From Pseudomonas sp. NFR16 (GTDB lineage: Bacteria; Pseudomonadota; Gammaproteobacteria; Pseudomonadales; Pseudomonadaceae), in NCBI RefSeq assembly GCF_900108875.1, contig NZ_FNYJ01000009.1, forward strand, positions 88,569 through 152,568: 64,000 nucleotides of DNA, read 5' to 3'. Shown here piece by piece: positions 43,576 to 54,200 of the stretch. Position 1 is the stretch's first letter. Every line of letters begins with the position of its first letter. The position numbers and the translations under genes were made by a program. Below the pieces are notes generated by a model. The model saw only the letters and a list, made by a program, of their open reading frames with translations, had not been told where the DNA came from and searched no databases.

Positions 43576-44313
43576 TCACATGTACATGCCGCCGTTAACG
43601 GGGATTGTAGCCCCGGTAACGTAGCCTGCACCTTCCGAGGCAAGAAAAGCGACCACGTGCGCAATCTCTTCGGCATGCCCCAGTCGACCCAGAGGAATCT
43701 GGGCCGTCAGCGAATCACGTTGTGCCTCTGGCAGCTCGCGCGTCATGTCAGTGTCGATGAAGCCCGGAGTGACCGAGTTTACCGTCACTGCCCGCGAACC
43801 GACTTCACGCGCCAGCGCGCGGCTGAAGCCTTCCAGACCCGCCTTGGCGGCTGCGTAGTTTACTTGACCTGCGTTGCCCATGGCACCCACTACGGAACCA
43901 ATGCTGATGATGCGACCCCAGCGGGCCTTGGTCATGCCGCGCAGAACGCCCTTGGACAGGCGATACAAGCTGTTCAGGTTAGTATTGATGACGTCATGCC
44001 ACTCGTCATCCTTCATGCGCATCATCAGGTTGTCACGTGTGATGCCGGCGTTATTGACCAGGATCAATGGCGCGCCGACACGCTCCTGAATCTGCGCCAG
44101 GGCAGCCGAGACGGACTCATCGCTGCCGACATCCAGCGCAAGACCGAAGCCCTCGATGCCGTTTTCCTTGAAATAGGCAGTGATCTTTTCAGCGCCGGAC
44201 TCCGACGTCGCGGTCCCGACCACGATTGCGCCATTACGGCCCAGCTCCAGGGCGATAGCCCGGCCAATTCCGCGGCTGGCGCCGGTCACCAGTGCAACTT
44301 TACCCTGACTCAT
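43576..44313 (-). CDS. fabG: 3-oxoacyl-ACP reductase
   Basis: I start at ATG 44313 (MSQGKVALVTGASRG), which has AAGGAG upstream, giving about 245 aa. This short-chain dehydrogenase shows the NADP motif TGASRGIG, NNAG, and the catalytic Ser/Tyr/Lys (ISIGSVVGAMG, VNYAAAKAG). It reduces 3-oxoacyl-ACP in each elongation round. A gap of about 190 bp separates it from acpP. Confidence 0.97.
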   Translation of the reverse strand: MSQGKVALVTGASRGIGRAIALELGRNGAIVVGTATSESGAEKITAYFKENGIEGFGLALDVGSDESVSAALAQIQERVGAPLILVNNAGITRDNLMMRMKDDEWHDVINTNLNSLYRLSKGVLRGMTKARWGRIISIGSVVGAMGNAGQVNYAAAKAGLEGFSRALAREVGSRAVTVNSVTPGFIDTDMTRELPEAQRDSLTAQIPLGRLGHAEEIAHVVAFLASEGAGYVTGATIPVNGGMYM

Positions 44314-44326
44314 GCAGTTCTCCTTA

Positions 44327-45265
44327 TCAGGCCAGCGCCGCGCGGGTGGCGGCGAAGGCATCTGGGGTATTGAGGTTGTGAGTGGCCACGCCGTCGGCGC
44401 AACGCTTGTTCAATCCGGCAAGCACCTTGCCCGGGCCGCATTCGACCAGTTGCAGGGCACCATTGGCGGCCAGCGCCTGAACCGATTCGACCCAGCGGAC
44501 CGGCTTGTAAAGCTGCTGCAACAAGTCGGTTTTCAGCGTCTGGAGATCGGCAGCGACGCTGGCGCTGACGTTCTGTACCAGAGGAATCTGCGGCGCCTGC
44601 CAGTCGATGGCGGCGATCGACTCGGCGAAACGCTCGGCCGCCGGACGCATCAGTTCACAGTGCGACGGAACGCTGACCGGCAGCGGCAGCGCGCGTTTGG
44701 CGCCCTTGCCCTTGCAGACCTCGATGGCACGATCGACAGCCGCCTTGGCGCCCGCAATGACAACCTGACCGGGCGAGTTGAAGTTCACCGCGCTGACCAC
44801 ATCGCCCTGCGCCGCTTCGGCACAGGCCGCGATGACGTCCGCGTCTTCAAGGCCGAGAATCGCCGCCATACCGCCCTGCCCTGCAGGCACGGCCTCTTGC
44901 ATCAATTGACCGCGACGCTCCACCAGCCTGACCGCATCGGCGAGCGACAGGCTGCCAGCTGCGACCAGGGCGCTGTATTCGCCCAGACTGTGACCGGCGA
45001 CGTAGGCAGGACGCGCGCCGCCTTCTGCCAGCCAGAGACGCCAGAGTGCAATGGACGCCGTGAGAATCGCAGGCTGGGTTTTGTCGGTCTGATTGAGGGT
45101 TTCTTCCGGGCCCTGCTGAGTCAGCGCCCAGAGGTCATAGCCCAGCGCATCGGAGGCTTCTTTGAACGTGTCCAGCACCAACGGGTACTGCGCGCCCAGC
45201 TCGGCAAGCATGCCGAGGGACTGCGAGCCCTGGCCCGGAAAGACGAATGCGACGGAAGCAGACAT
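44327..45265 (-). CDS. fabD: Malonyl-CoA:ACP transacylase
   Basis: ATG 45265 (MSASVAFVFPGQGSQ) is preferred to TTG two codons upstream because AGGGG is well placed. The catalytic Ser is in AGHSLGEYSA, with Arg and His further on (VPSHCELM). It supplies malonyl-ACP. It is 13 bp before fabG and in one operon with it. Confidence 0.97.
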   Translation of the reverse strand: MSASVAFVFPGQGSQSLGMLAELGAQYPLVLDTFKEASDALGYDLWALTQQGPEETLNQTDKTQPAILTASIALWRLWLAEGGARPAYVAGHSLGEYSALVAAGSLSLADAVRLVERRGQLMQEAVPAGQGGMAAILGLEDADVIAACAEAAQGDVVSAVNFNSPGQVVIAGAKAAVDRAIEVCKGKGAKRALPLPVSVPSHCELMRPAAERFAESIAAIDWQAPQIPLVQNVSASVAADLQTLKTDLLQQLYKPVRWVESVQALAANGALQLVECGPGKVLAGLNKRCADGVATHNLNTPDAFAATRAALA

Positions 45266-45405
45266 TGACAAGCCCCTGATTATTGTCGTCGAAAAGAACG
45301 CCCGGCGAGGCCGAACGCAAGATAATTCAAAGTGTTGCGACTGGTCAGTTGGATGACCAAGCAGTCACAGGGGTCACATTCTAGCGCAAGACGCAGACCC
45401 AGATT

Positions 45406-46413
45406 CTAGAGCAGCTCTTCCAGACGCCCATGCAGCCGTTCTGGAAGGTTTTCCTGGATTTCGATGAGCGCCCGCTGGATCGCGCTCTGAAACCCCTGCG
45501 CCCCGGCAGAACCGTGGCTTTTGATCACGATGCCCTGCAAGCCGAGAAAGCTCGCGCCATTGTGCCGAGCCGGCGCAAGGTCAGCCTTCAGGCGCTTGAG
45601 CAGCGGCAACGCCAGCGCACCGACGGCCCTGGACATCACGTTCTGGCGGAACAGGGTTTCGATACGATCACCAATCATCGTTGCCAACCCCTCGCTCGAC
45701 TTGAGCAGGATGTTGCCCACGAAACCATCGCAGACCACCACATCGGCCTCGCCCCGGTACAGGCCATCGCCCTCGATGAACCCGATATAATTGAGGCCCG
45801 GCGCAGCCTGCAAAAGACTCGACGCCAGCTTGACCTGCTGATTGCCCTTGATGTCCTCGGTGCCCACGTTGAGCAAGGCCACCTTGGGCCGCGTCACGCC
45901 CAGCGCTTGAGCCGCCACCGATCCCATCACCGCAAACTGATAGAGGTTATCGGCGCTGCAGTCCACGTTCGCGCCCAGATCCAGCAACTGGCAGTAACCA
46001 CGCTGAGTAGGGATCGCGGCCACCATGGCCGGCCGATCGATGCCCGGCAGGGTCTTGAGCACAAACCGCGACAACGCCATGAGCGCACCGGTATTGCCCG
46101 CACTGACACACGCCTGAGCCTGCCCGTCTGCCAGCAGACGCAATGCCACGCGCATCGAGGAGTCCGGCTTGCCACGCAATGCGACGGCGGGCCGGTCATC
46201 CATGGTGATCACTTCCGTGGCATTGACGACGAGCAGGCGCGATCGATCGACACCGGAATGGCGTGCGATGAGGTCTTCAAGTAGGGGAGCTTGACCGACG
46301 AGGGTCAGATGAAGCGAGGGTGTTGCGAGCAGGCAGGCAATGCTGGCCTGAACAATGCTGCGGGGACCGAAGTCCCCGCCCATTGCGTCGATCGCGATGA
46401 CCGGAGCGGACAA
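45406..46413 (-). CDS. plsX: Phosphate acyltransferase
   Basis: PlsX makes acyl-phosphate from acyl-ACP, the first step to phosphatidic acid. The 335-aa protein has the typical start VIAIDAMGGDFGP and glycine-rich GNTGALMALSRF. It lies 4 bp downstream of rpmF, the usual arrangement. Confidence 0.96.
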   Translation of the reverse strand: MSAPVIAIDAMGGDFGPRSIVQASIACLLATPSLHLTLVGQAPLLEDLIARHSGVDRSRLLVVNATEVITMDDRPAVALRGKPDSSMRVALRLLADGQAQACVSAGNTGALMALSRFVLKTLPGIDRPAMVAAIPTQRGYCQLLDLGANVDCSADNLYQFAVMGSVAAQALGVTRPKVALLNVGTEDIKGNQQVKLASSLLQAAPGLNYIGFIEGDGLYRGEADVVVCDGFVGNILLKSSEGLATMIGDRIETLFRQNVMSRAVGALALPLLKRLKADLAPARHNGASFLGLQGIVIKSHGSAGAQGFQSAIQRALIEIQENLPERLHGRLEELL

Positions 46414-46417
46414 GAAA

Positions 46418-46600
46418 TTACTCGTCAGCGCCCTTGTCGATCACTTTACGACCACGGTATACGCCTTCTGGCGAAACGTGGTGACGCAGGTGAACTTCAC
46501 CGGTGGTTTTCTCTACAGACAGAGTGCTAGCCTCGAGAGCGTCGTGCGAACGGCGCATGTCGCGGGCAGAGCGGGATTTTTTGTTCTGCTGAACAGCCAT
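46418..46600 (-). CDS. rpmF: 50S ribosomal protein L32
   Basis: The 60-aa basic protein has the L32 start ([20 protein letters not shown]) and [14 protein letters not shown]. No zinc cysteines are present, as usual in gamma-proteobacteria. It lies between yceD and plsX. Confidence 0.97.
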
Positions 46601-46613
46601 AATTGATTAACTC

Positions 46614-47141
46614 CTAAACGTTTGGGTCACGCTTTAACTGCGCCAATACACTGAACGGGTTGGACCGCGTTACCTCGTCCACGCTCGGCTCGGGCTCATC
46701 GAGGCCCGCCGGCTGCTGGCATTCTTTCGGATCATGAGTTGGCACAATGGGCAAGGCGAGCAGAAGCTCATCCTCGATCAATGCCAGCAGATCCAATGGA
46801 TCTTCGCCGAGTTCCAGCACGTCATAGCCTTTCGGCAACGACTGGGTATTTGCACCCTCCTTTACCACGGCGTAACTGCATTCGCTGTGGATCGGCAGGG
46901 TGACCAGCTCAAGACAACGCTGGCAAACCATTTTGACTTCGACGTCAATGTCGCTGTGGATAACCACGGCGCGTTGCTCGTCTCGTTCAAAAACGAATTT
47001 CGCCTGCACTGTACCGAGATTGTCAGCAAGCGGGTCGCAGAGTCTCTCCAAATCAGCCAGCGGCAACTCTCCTTCAAGAGTAGTGCCACGATCAGCTAAT
47101 TTGCGCGGGTCAACGTGAGGTGGAATCGGGTCATTCAACAT
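46614..47141 (-). CDS. yceD: YceD-family protein (DUF177)
   Basis: The 175-aa acidic protein has the family's Cys motif (VKMVCQRCLELV) and always precedes rpmF. It is implicated in 23S rRNA accumulation in other organisms. It is divergent from the maf gene. Confidence 0.92.
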   Translation of the reverse strand: MLNDPIPPHVDPRKLADRGTTLEGELPLADLERLCDPLADNLGTVQAKFVFERDEQRAVVIHSDIDVEVKMVCQRCLELVTLPIHSECSYAVVKEGANTQSLPKGYDVLELGEDPLDLLALIEDELLLALPIVPTHDPKECQQPAGLDEPEPSVDEVTRSNPFSVLAQLKRDPNV

Positions 47142-47247
47142 AGGCGCAGCATTCTAGGGACGAGCCCTGCGACTGTCAAAGGAAATTCAGGACTGTTCGC
47201 AACCTGACCCTCTGATTACACTCGACTTTCATGTTTCGGAGAACCCC

Positions 47248-47826
47248 ATGCTGCCTTTACTCCTTGCCTCCAGCTCGCCTTATCGACGTCAATTGCTCGA
47301 TCGCCTGCGCTTGCCGTTCGTCTGCGCGTCGCCGGACATCGATGAAAGCCGCCAGCCCGCAGAGCCTGCCCGGACACTGGTCATGCGCCTGGCGCGGGAG
47401 AAAGCCATGGCGCTGGCCCACGATTATCCCGGTCATCTGATCATCGGGTCCGATCAAGTGGCCGTGCTGGGCGAGCAGGTTCTCGGCAAACCACACAGTT
47501 TCGAACGCGCCATGGAACAGCTTACTGCCAGCAGCGGCAAAAGCGTGAGCTTCCTCACAGGTCTTGCGCTGTATAACAGCAGCACCGGTCACTGTCAGGT
47601 CGACTGCATACCTTTTACCGTGCACATGCGCGCGCTCGATCAGGCCAGCATCAGCCGCTATCTCCACGCAGAACAGCCGTATGACTGCGCGGGCAGTTTC
47701 AAGGCAGAAGGACTGGGCGTCAGCCTGTTCCGCAGCACCGAAGGCTCAGATGCGACGAGCCTGATAGGCCTTCCCCTGATTAGACTGGTGGATATGCTGA
47801 CGGCTGAGGGCGTGCAGCTGCCCTGA
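47248..47826 (+). CDS. Maf-like nucleotide pyrophosphatase (YceF type)
   Basis: The 192-aa protein opens with the Maf motif LLLASSSPYRRQLL, followed by DIDES and IIGSDQVAVL. Maf proteins hydrolyse noncanonical or modified nucleoside triphosphates; the YceF group prefers 7-methyl-GTP. Its position opposite yceD-rpmF is conserved. Confidence 0.92.
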   Translation: MLPLLLASSSPYRRQLLDRLRLPFVCASPDIDESRQPAEPARTLVMRLAREKAMALAHDYPGHLIIGSDQVAVLGEQVLGKPHSFERAMEQLTASSGKSVSFLTGLALYNSSTGHCQVDCIPFTVHMRALDQASISRYLHAEQPYDCAGSFKAEGLGVSLFRSTEGSDATSLIGLPLIRLVDMLTAEGVQLP

Positions 47827-47847
47827 CCGATAGCCAACGCAAGCCAC

Positions 47848-47874
47848 AAAAAACCCGACCAATGGCCGGGTTTT
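47848..47874. terminator. Bidirectional terminator between maf and sppA
   Basis: A hairpin of AACCCG and CGGGTT flanked by A and T runs serves the two convergent genes. Confidence 0.75.
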
Positions 47875-47890
47875 CATTGGCGCAGGCCGA

Positions 47891-48892
47891 TCAGCGCAGC
47901 GTTGGGCCTTTGAAACCGGCCCACATGGCAATCTGTTCTGCCACACTGGAGCCAAGCTTCTTGGAGAAGCGATCGAATGGCGACTCCTCGACGGTGTAGT
48001 CGACCATCTCCTTCTCGCCGATGATCTCGCGCGCCACATAGCTCGCACTGCCCAGGCCGTCGACCAGACCCAGCCCCACCGCCTGCTCGCCGGTCCAGAC
48101 AAGACCGGAAAACAACTCGGGATGTTCTTTGTCCTTGAGGCGATCTCCGCGGCCTGCTTTCACGCTGGCAATGAACTGCTGATGCGTAGTGTCCAGCACG
48201 CTCTGCCAGAAGGCGGTCTCGTCAGCCTTGGGCGGCTGGAACGGATCCAGGAACGCCTTGTGCTCGCCGGACGTATAAGTACGACGATCGACGCCAAGTT
48301 TCTCCATGGTGCCGACAAAACCGAACCCGGCCGCCGTCACGCCAATGGAACCCACCAGACTCGCTTTATCGGCGTAGATCTGGTCAGCCGCGCTGGCAAT
48401 GTAGTACGCGCCAGAGGCACCCAGATCGGTGATGACGGCATATACCTTGATGTCAGGCTTCTTGGCGCGCAGACGACGAATTTCGTCATATATATAACCG
48501 GACTGCACGGGACTGCCCCCTGGGCTGTTGATCCGCAGAATCACACCCTTGGTCTTTTCGTCCTCGAAGGCCGCACGCAAGCTGCCGACGATATTGTCAG
48601 CACTGGCCGCTTCAGTGTCGGCGATCATGCCTTTGACTTCGATCAGCGCGGTGTGACTGCTCTTGCGCGACGCGCCCTTTTCAAAATCCATCAGCGGCGA
48701 GAACAACGCCAGCGCAGCGAACAGATAAATGAAGGTCAGGGATTTAAAGAAGATCCCCCAGCGACGCGTACGACGATGCTCCTGCACGTTGGCCAACAGC
48801 GTCTTTTCCAGGAGTTTCCAGCTCTTCGCATCAAGCTTGCTGTCACCCTCGTCTTTATCCTGCGAAGACGGTGACTTCCATTCGTCCGACAT
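47891..48892 (-). CDS. sppA: Signal peptide peptidase SppA (36-kDa type)
   Basis: The 333-aa S49 peptidase has a cytoplasmic start, one membrane anchor (LTFIYLFAALALFSPLM) and a periplasmic domain. Catalytic residues are likely in LGASGAYYIASAAD (Ser) and DKASLVGSIGVTA (Lys). It degrades cleaved signal peptides. It follows the HAD phosphatase gene by 7 bp. Confidence 0.93.
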   Translation of the reverse strand: MSDEWKSPSSQDKDEGDSKLDAKSWKLLEKTLLANVQEHRRTRRWGIFFKSLTFIYLFAALALFSPLMDFEKGASRKSSHTALIEVKGMIADTEAASADNIVGSLRAAFEDEKTKGVILRINSPGGSPVQSGYIYDEIRRLRAKKPDIKVYAVITDLGASGAYYIASAADQIYADKASLVGSIGVTAAGFGFVGTMEKLGVDRRTYTSGEHKAFLDPFQPPKADETAFWQSVLDTTHQQFIASVKAGRGDRLKDKEHPELFSGLVWTGEQAVGLGLVDGLGSASYVAREIIGEKEMVDYTVEESPFDRFSKKLGSSVAEQIAMWAGFKGPTLR

Positions 48893-48899
48893 AGATCAA

Positions 48900-49580
48900 T
48901 TACCCCAACAACGAAGATTCGGCGGTCCGCACACCCAACCAGGTGCGCAGCTCGGAAAAATGCCCGATCGCCAGGCGCGGTTCGTACTGGCGCAACGAGT
49001 CCAGAGCCTGCGCTCCGTACCCCACCGCCACCGAATCCATGCCAGCGTTGCGGGCCATCAATAAATCAAATGAAGCGTCACCGACCATCAGCGCCTTTTC
49101 CGGCCGCACACCGCACTGCTGAAGAATCTCGTTAAGCATCAGCGGATCAGGCTTGCTGGCGGTTTCATCCGCCGCCCGGGTAGCGTCGAAGTAATCCTGC
49201 CAGCCGTGCGCCTTGAGCACGCGATCCAGCCCCCGACGGGCCTTACCGGTTGCAACGGCGAGCCGATAGCCTTCGGCGCGGAACGCCTCCAGCGATTCGT
49301 GCACACCCTCGAACAGCTTCGAAGGTTCAACGTCCATCGCCATATAGCTGTCGGCGTAGTGCTGACGAAAATCGATCAGGTCACTGGCAGTGATTTCCGG
49401 ATAGAGCGTACGAATCGCCTCAGGCAACCCCAAGCCGATGATCCCCTTGATTGCCGCCTCATCACGCACAGGCCTTGCAGAGAGATTTGCGGCGGCTTGC
49501 ATGGCATCGACGATGCGGCCTACGGAGTCGGACAGCGTGCCGTCCCAGTCGAAAATCAGCAGCTCATAATCAGGGCGCAC
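48900..49580 (-). CDS. HAD-family phosphatase (Gph-like)
   Basis: The 226-aa protein has motif I (IFDWDGTLSDS), motif II in AVATGKA, Lys in SKPDPLM and motif IV (MVGDASFDLLMARN). It resembles phosphoglycolate phosphatase. It overlaps the rluC end by 11 bases. Confidence 0.9.
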   Translation of the reverse strand: MRPDYELLIFDWDGTLSDSVGRIVDAMQAAANLSARPVRDEAAIKGIIGLGLPEAIRTLYPEITASDLIDFRQHYADSYMAMDVEPSKLFEGVHESLEAFRAEGYRLAVATGKARRGLDRVLKAHGWQDYFDATRAADETASKPDPLMLNEILQQCGVRPEKALMVGDASFDLLMARNAGMDSVAVGYGAQALDSLRQYEPRLAIGHFSELRTWLGVRTAESSLLG

Positions 49581-50538
49581 TCAATCGCTCCACAGTCTTG
49601 GCCCACATCTCGTCCACGGGCGCTTCGAGTTTCAACTCGCCGCCATCGGGCAGCGGCACGGTCAAGGCATAAGCATGCAGGAACAGGCGCTTGCCGCCCA
49701 GATCGCGGATTTCCCGGGTAAAGTCTTCATCACCGTATTTGCTGTCGCCAGCAATGCAGTGACCGGCGTGCAGGGCATGCACGCGAATCTGGTGGGTACG
49801 ACCGGTTATCGGACGCGCCTCGACCAGGGTGGCAAAGTCACCGAAGCGGCGCAGCACCTTGAACAACGTCAGCGCCTCTTTGCCCTCATCGTTCACTTCG
49901 ACCATGCGCTCGCCGGAACGCAGGTTGCTCTTGAGCAACGGCGCGCGGACCTGCTTCTGCGATGTCGCCCAGTGCCCGCGCACCAGCGCCATGTAGCGCT
50001 TGTCGACGCCGTCGCCGCGCAACTGCTCGTGCAGATGGCGCAACATGCTGCGCTTCTTGGCAATCATCAGCAGACCCGAGGTGTCCCGATCCAGGCGATG
50101 CACCAGTTCGAGCTCCTTGGCATCGGGACGCAACTGACGAAAGGCTTCGATGACGCCGAAGCTGAGCCCGCTGCCGCCGTGAACCGCGATGCCAGCGGGC
50201 TTGTTGAGGACGATCAGGCCTTTGTCCTCATGGACGATGGCAGCTTCGAGCCGTTGCAGCAGCCCTTGAGCGACCGGCACCGGCTCGTCGCGCTCAGGCA
50301 CGCGTACCGGCGGAACGCGCACAATGTCACCGGCCTGAAGCTTGTACTCGGGCTTGATCCGTCCCTTGTTCACTCGCACTTCGCCCTTGCGCAATATGCG
50401 GTAAATCAAGGTTTTGGGAACGCCCTTGAGGTACGTGATCAGAAAATTATCGATGCGTTGACCGGCAAGTTCCGGCGCAACCTCTACCAGCTGGACGCCG
50501 GGGGTTGGGGGGGTGATATTCGTCATGGCGCAAATCAT
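49570..50538 (-). CDS. rluC: 23S rRNA pseudouridine synthase RluC
   Basis: An N-terminal S4 RNA-binding domain (residues about 25-75) is followed by the RluA-type catalytic domain, with Asp in VHRLDRDTSGLLMIAK. RluC modifies U955, U2504 and U2580 in E. coli. Its position divergent from rne is conserved. Confidence 0.95.
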   Translation of the reverse strand: MICAMTNITPPTPGVQLVEVAPELAGQRIDNFLITYLKGVPKTLIYRILRKGEVRVNKGRIKPEYKLQAGDIVRVPPVRVPERDEPVPVAQGLLQRLEAAIVHEDKGLIVLNKPAGIAVHGGSGLSFGVIEAFRQLRPDAKELELVHRLDRDTSGLLMIAKKRSMLRHLHEQLRGDGVDKRYMALVRGHWATSQKQVRAPLLKSNLRSGERMVEVNDEGKEALTLFKVLRRFGDFATLVEARPITGRTHQIRVHALHAGHCIAGDSKYGDEDFTREIRDLGGKRLFLHAYALTVPLPDGGELKLEAPVDEMWAKTVERLSAP

Positions 50539-51241
50539 AACAATTTTTTATGGATTTGAAGCACTTAATGATTGCTGCTATAGTCGCGAACGCCGCCAAA
50601 AGCGGCCTGGACAGCGGACAAACGGTATGACAGCCGGCCCTGACCAACGCAATTCACGAGGGCGCGAGGCCGCCCTACGGGGCTTTCGGTGACAACGGAA
50701 GATCAGCAGGCGTTACGAGCGCAGGTGACATGAGGCCTGAAACAAGCCCGATCGCGGAGTGAGTCACTCGCCATCGAGGCCCACGTTCAAGGCCAGTTCA
50801 CAAGGTGCAGTCGCAGGCAATCTCTCCGGGCGAATGCTTCGGAAACCATGCCTTATTTGAGCCATGACGCGCGAACTTCCCATCGAAGATCGCGGTAAAT
50901 GCAACCCGTTGCGGATTCAGCGCGCGGCAGCACCCGAATTATCAGGGATACGTGTGGGGTGGAGACGCACAACCGTCGGACTGTGTAGCAAAAGGCTTTA
51001 TTCAAGACGCTTCATATCGTCCGCTACCGATGGTTGATTCCTCCTCCTGACAAAGCTTTTGCTGACAGGGTGTCATTTGTCACCACAGCAAGCAGGAAAC
51101 GTCGTCGCGACTACGGCCCCGCTGGCCGGATATCGCTAGACACTGGAGTGTTAAAACACTCCTGACGCGCCCTGACACCGACCGTGAGAAGTCGTGTGTG
51201 CCGAACGCCGTTTCCGGCAGCCCGGAAACCGACGGTACTAC
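50539..51241 (+). promoter_or_regulatory. Long rne 5' leader region
   Basis: There are 703 bp without a gene between rluC and rne. A stable hairpin (GTTTCCGG and CCGGAAAC, 51210-51229) lies 12 bases before the rne ATG, and there is no strong ribosome site. RNase E autoregulates through its leader in E. coli, and a pseudomonad rne leader motif (rne-II) is known. I expect that element here but cannot place its borders. Confidence 0.55.
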
Positions 51242-54200
51242 ATGAAAAGAATGCTGATTAACGCGACTCAACCCGAAGAGTTGCGTGTTGCGCTGGTAGA
51301 CGGCCAGCGCCTATATGACCTGGACATCGAATCCGGGGCCCGCGAACAGAAGAAGGCCAACATCTATAAAGGCCGGATCACGCGCATCGAACCCAGCCTT
51401 GAAGCGGCGTTTGTCGACTTCGGCTCCGAGCGTCACGGCTTCCTGCCGCTGAAAGAAATCTCCCGCGAATACTTCAAGAAATCCCCGGAAGGCCGCGTCA
51501 ACATCAAGGACGTTCTGAGCGAAGGCCAGGAAGTCATCGTTCAGGTCGAAAAAGAAGAACGTGGCAACAAGGGCGCAGCCCTGACCACCTTCATCAGCCT
51601 GGCCGGTCGTTATCTGGTGCTGATGCCGAACAACCCGCGCGCCGGCGGCATCTCGCGTCGCATCGAAGGCGAAGAGCGCAACGAGCTGCGTGAAGCGCTC
51701 AACGGCCTGATCGCACCTGCCGACATGGGCCTGATCGTTCGCACCGCAGGCCTTGGCCGCAGCAGCGAAGAAATGCAGTGGGACCTCGACTACCTGCTGC
51801 AACTGTGGACCGCCATCAAAGAGGCCTCCCAGGACCGCGCCGCGCCTTTCCTGATCTACCAGGAAAGCAACGTCATCATCCGCGCCATCCGTGACTACCT
51901 GCGCCAGGACATCGGCGAAGTGCTGATCGACAGCGTCGAAGCTCAGGAAGAAGCCCTGACCTTCATCCGTCAAGTCATGCCGCAGTACGCCAGCAAGATC
52001 AAGCTGTACGAAGACAGCGTTCCCCTCTTCAACCGCTTCCAGATCGAAAGCCAGATCGAGACCGCTTTCCAGCGCGTCGTCGAACTGCCTTCCGGCGGCT
52101 CCATCGTCATCGATCCTACCGAAGCGCTGGTGTCCATCGACATCAACTCGGCGCGCGCCACCAAAGGCAGCGACATCGAAGAAACCGCCCTGCAGACCAA
52201 CCTTGAAGCGGCCGAAGAAATCGCCCGTCAACTGCGCCTGCGCGACATCGGCGGCCTGATCGTCATCGACTTCATCGACATGACGCCTGCCAAGAACCAG
52301 CGCGCCGTGGAAGAAAAGGTCCGCGAAAGCCTGGAAGCCGACCGTGCCCGTGTTCAGGTCGGTCGCATTTCGCGTTTCGGCCTGTTGGAGATGTCCCGTC
52401 AGCGCCTGCGTCCGTCTCTGGGCGAGAGCAGCGGCATCGTGTGCCCGCGCTGCAGCGGCACCGGCATCATCCGCGACGTCGAATCGCTGTCGCTGGCGAT
52501 CCTGCGCCTGATCGAAGAAGAAGCCCTGAAAGACCGGACTGCCGAAGTCCGCGCTCAAGTGCCGATCCCGGTGGCTGCGTTCCTGCTGAACGAAAAACGC
52601 AATTCGATCACCAAGATCGAGCTGCGCACCCGTGCACGCATCGTCATCCTGCCGAACGATCACCTCGAAACGCCTCACTTCGAAGTGCAGCGTCTGCGTG
52701 ACGACAGCCCTGAAGCGCACAGTCTGCAGTCGAGCTACGAGATTGCCGCGGCTGCCGCCGAAGTGGAAGAAGTCCAGCCGACAGCCGCCACTCGCACGCT
52801 GGTTCGCCAGGAAGCAGCGGTCAAGACCGCGCCGGCCCGCGCCAACGCGCCAGTGCCAACCGAAACCGCTGCACCGGTCGCTCCCGCGCCTGTCGCTCAT
52901 GAGCCAAGCCTGTTCAAAGGGTTGGTGAAATCCCTGGTCAGCCTGTTCGCGACCAAGGAAGAGCCTGTTGCCCCGGCCGCCGTCGTCGAGAAACCGGCCA
53001 GCGAGCGCCCTGCCCGCAACGAAGAGCGTCGCAACGGTCGCCAGCAGAGCCGCAGCCGTAACGGCCGCCGCGATGAAGAGCGCAAGCCTCGCGAAGAGCG
53101 TGCGCCGCGTGCCGAGCGTGAAGAACGCGCACCGCGCGAAGAGCGTGCACCTCGTGAAGAACGCGCCCCTCGTGAAGAGCGCGCTCCCCGCGAAGAACGT
53201 GCCCCGCGCGAGCCGCGTGAAGCCCGTGACGAAACCGCCGCACCGCGCGAAGAACGTCAACCTCGTGCGCCGCGTGAAGAGCGTCAGCCACGTGCACCGC
53301 GCGAAGACCGCAAGCCGCGCGAAGAGCGCGTGCGTGAACTGCGCGAACCGCTGGATGCCGCTCCGGCAGTCAATGTGCCGCGCGAAGAACGTCCTGAGCG
53401 CGCCCCGCGTGAAGAGCGTCAGCCACGTCCGCCGCGTGAAGAGCGTCAACCGCGCGCCGAGCAGGCTGCAGCGGCTGCCGAAGACGAAACATTGCTGAGC
53501 AACGAAGAGCAGCAGGACGATAACCAGGAACACGCCGAAGGCGATCGCCCTCGTCGTCGCTCCCGTGGTCAGCGTCGTCGCAGCAACCGTCGTGAGCGTC
53601 AGCGCGATGCCAACGGTGATGTGATCGAAGGCTCTGAAGGCAGCGAAGGCGGCCAGGAACAGGCCGCTGAAGTCCGTGACTCGGGCAACAGCACTGAAAT
53701 CGCCGCAGGTCTGGCGGTCACCGCAGCCGTCGCTGAAAGCGTGATCAGCGCCCCGGCCGAGGCTGATGCCCACCGTCAGGCGGAGCGCGCCAACTCGGCA
53801 GCCGAAGCCTCGGCAGTAGAACCGGCCGAGAAAGCGCCTGAGCCTGTTATGCAGGCACCTGTCGTCGAAGCACCGGCCATCGAAAGTCAGGATGCACCGG
53901 TCAAACGTTCGGTCATGCCGGAAGTTGAAGTGGCTCAATTCGATGCGTCGCTGAGCCCGTTCGAGCGTCAGGTCAAAGCCGCTGCTCAGGCTGAGCAGGT
54001 CGATGCCCCCGCTGCGGAACAAGCGCCAGTCGCCGTCGAAGTACCGGCTCCTGTGGTAGAGGCCCCGGCCGCTGCACCTGTCGAAGCGCTGAAAGATGCC
54101 GAGCCAGCGATTGAGAAACCAGCTGCTGTCGCACCTGTAGCCGAAGCGCCTGTAGCCGAAACCGCTGTAGCCGAAGCCCCAGTGGTCAACGCTCTTGTGG

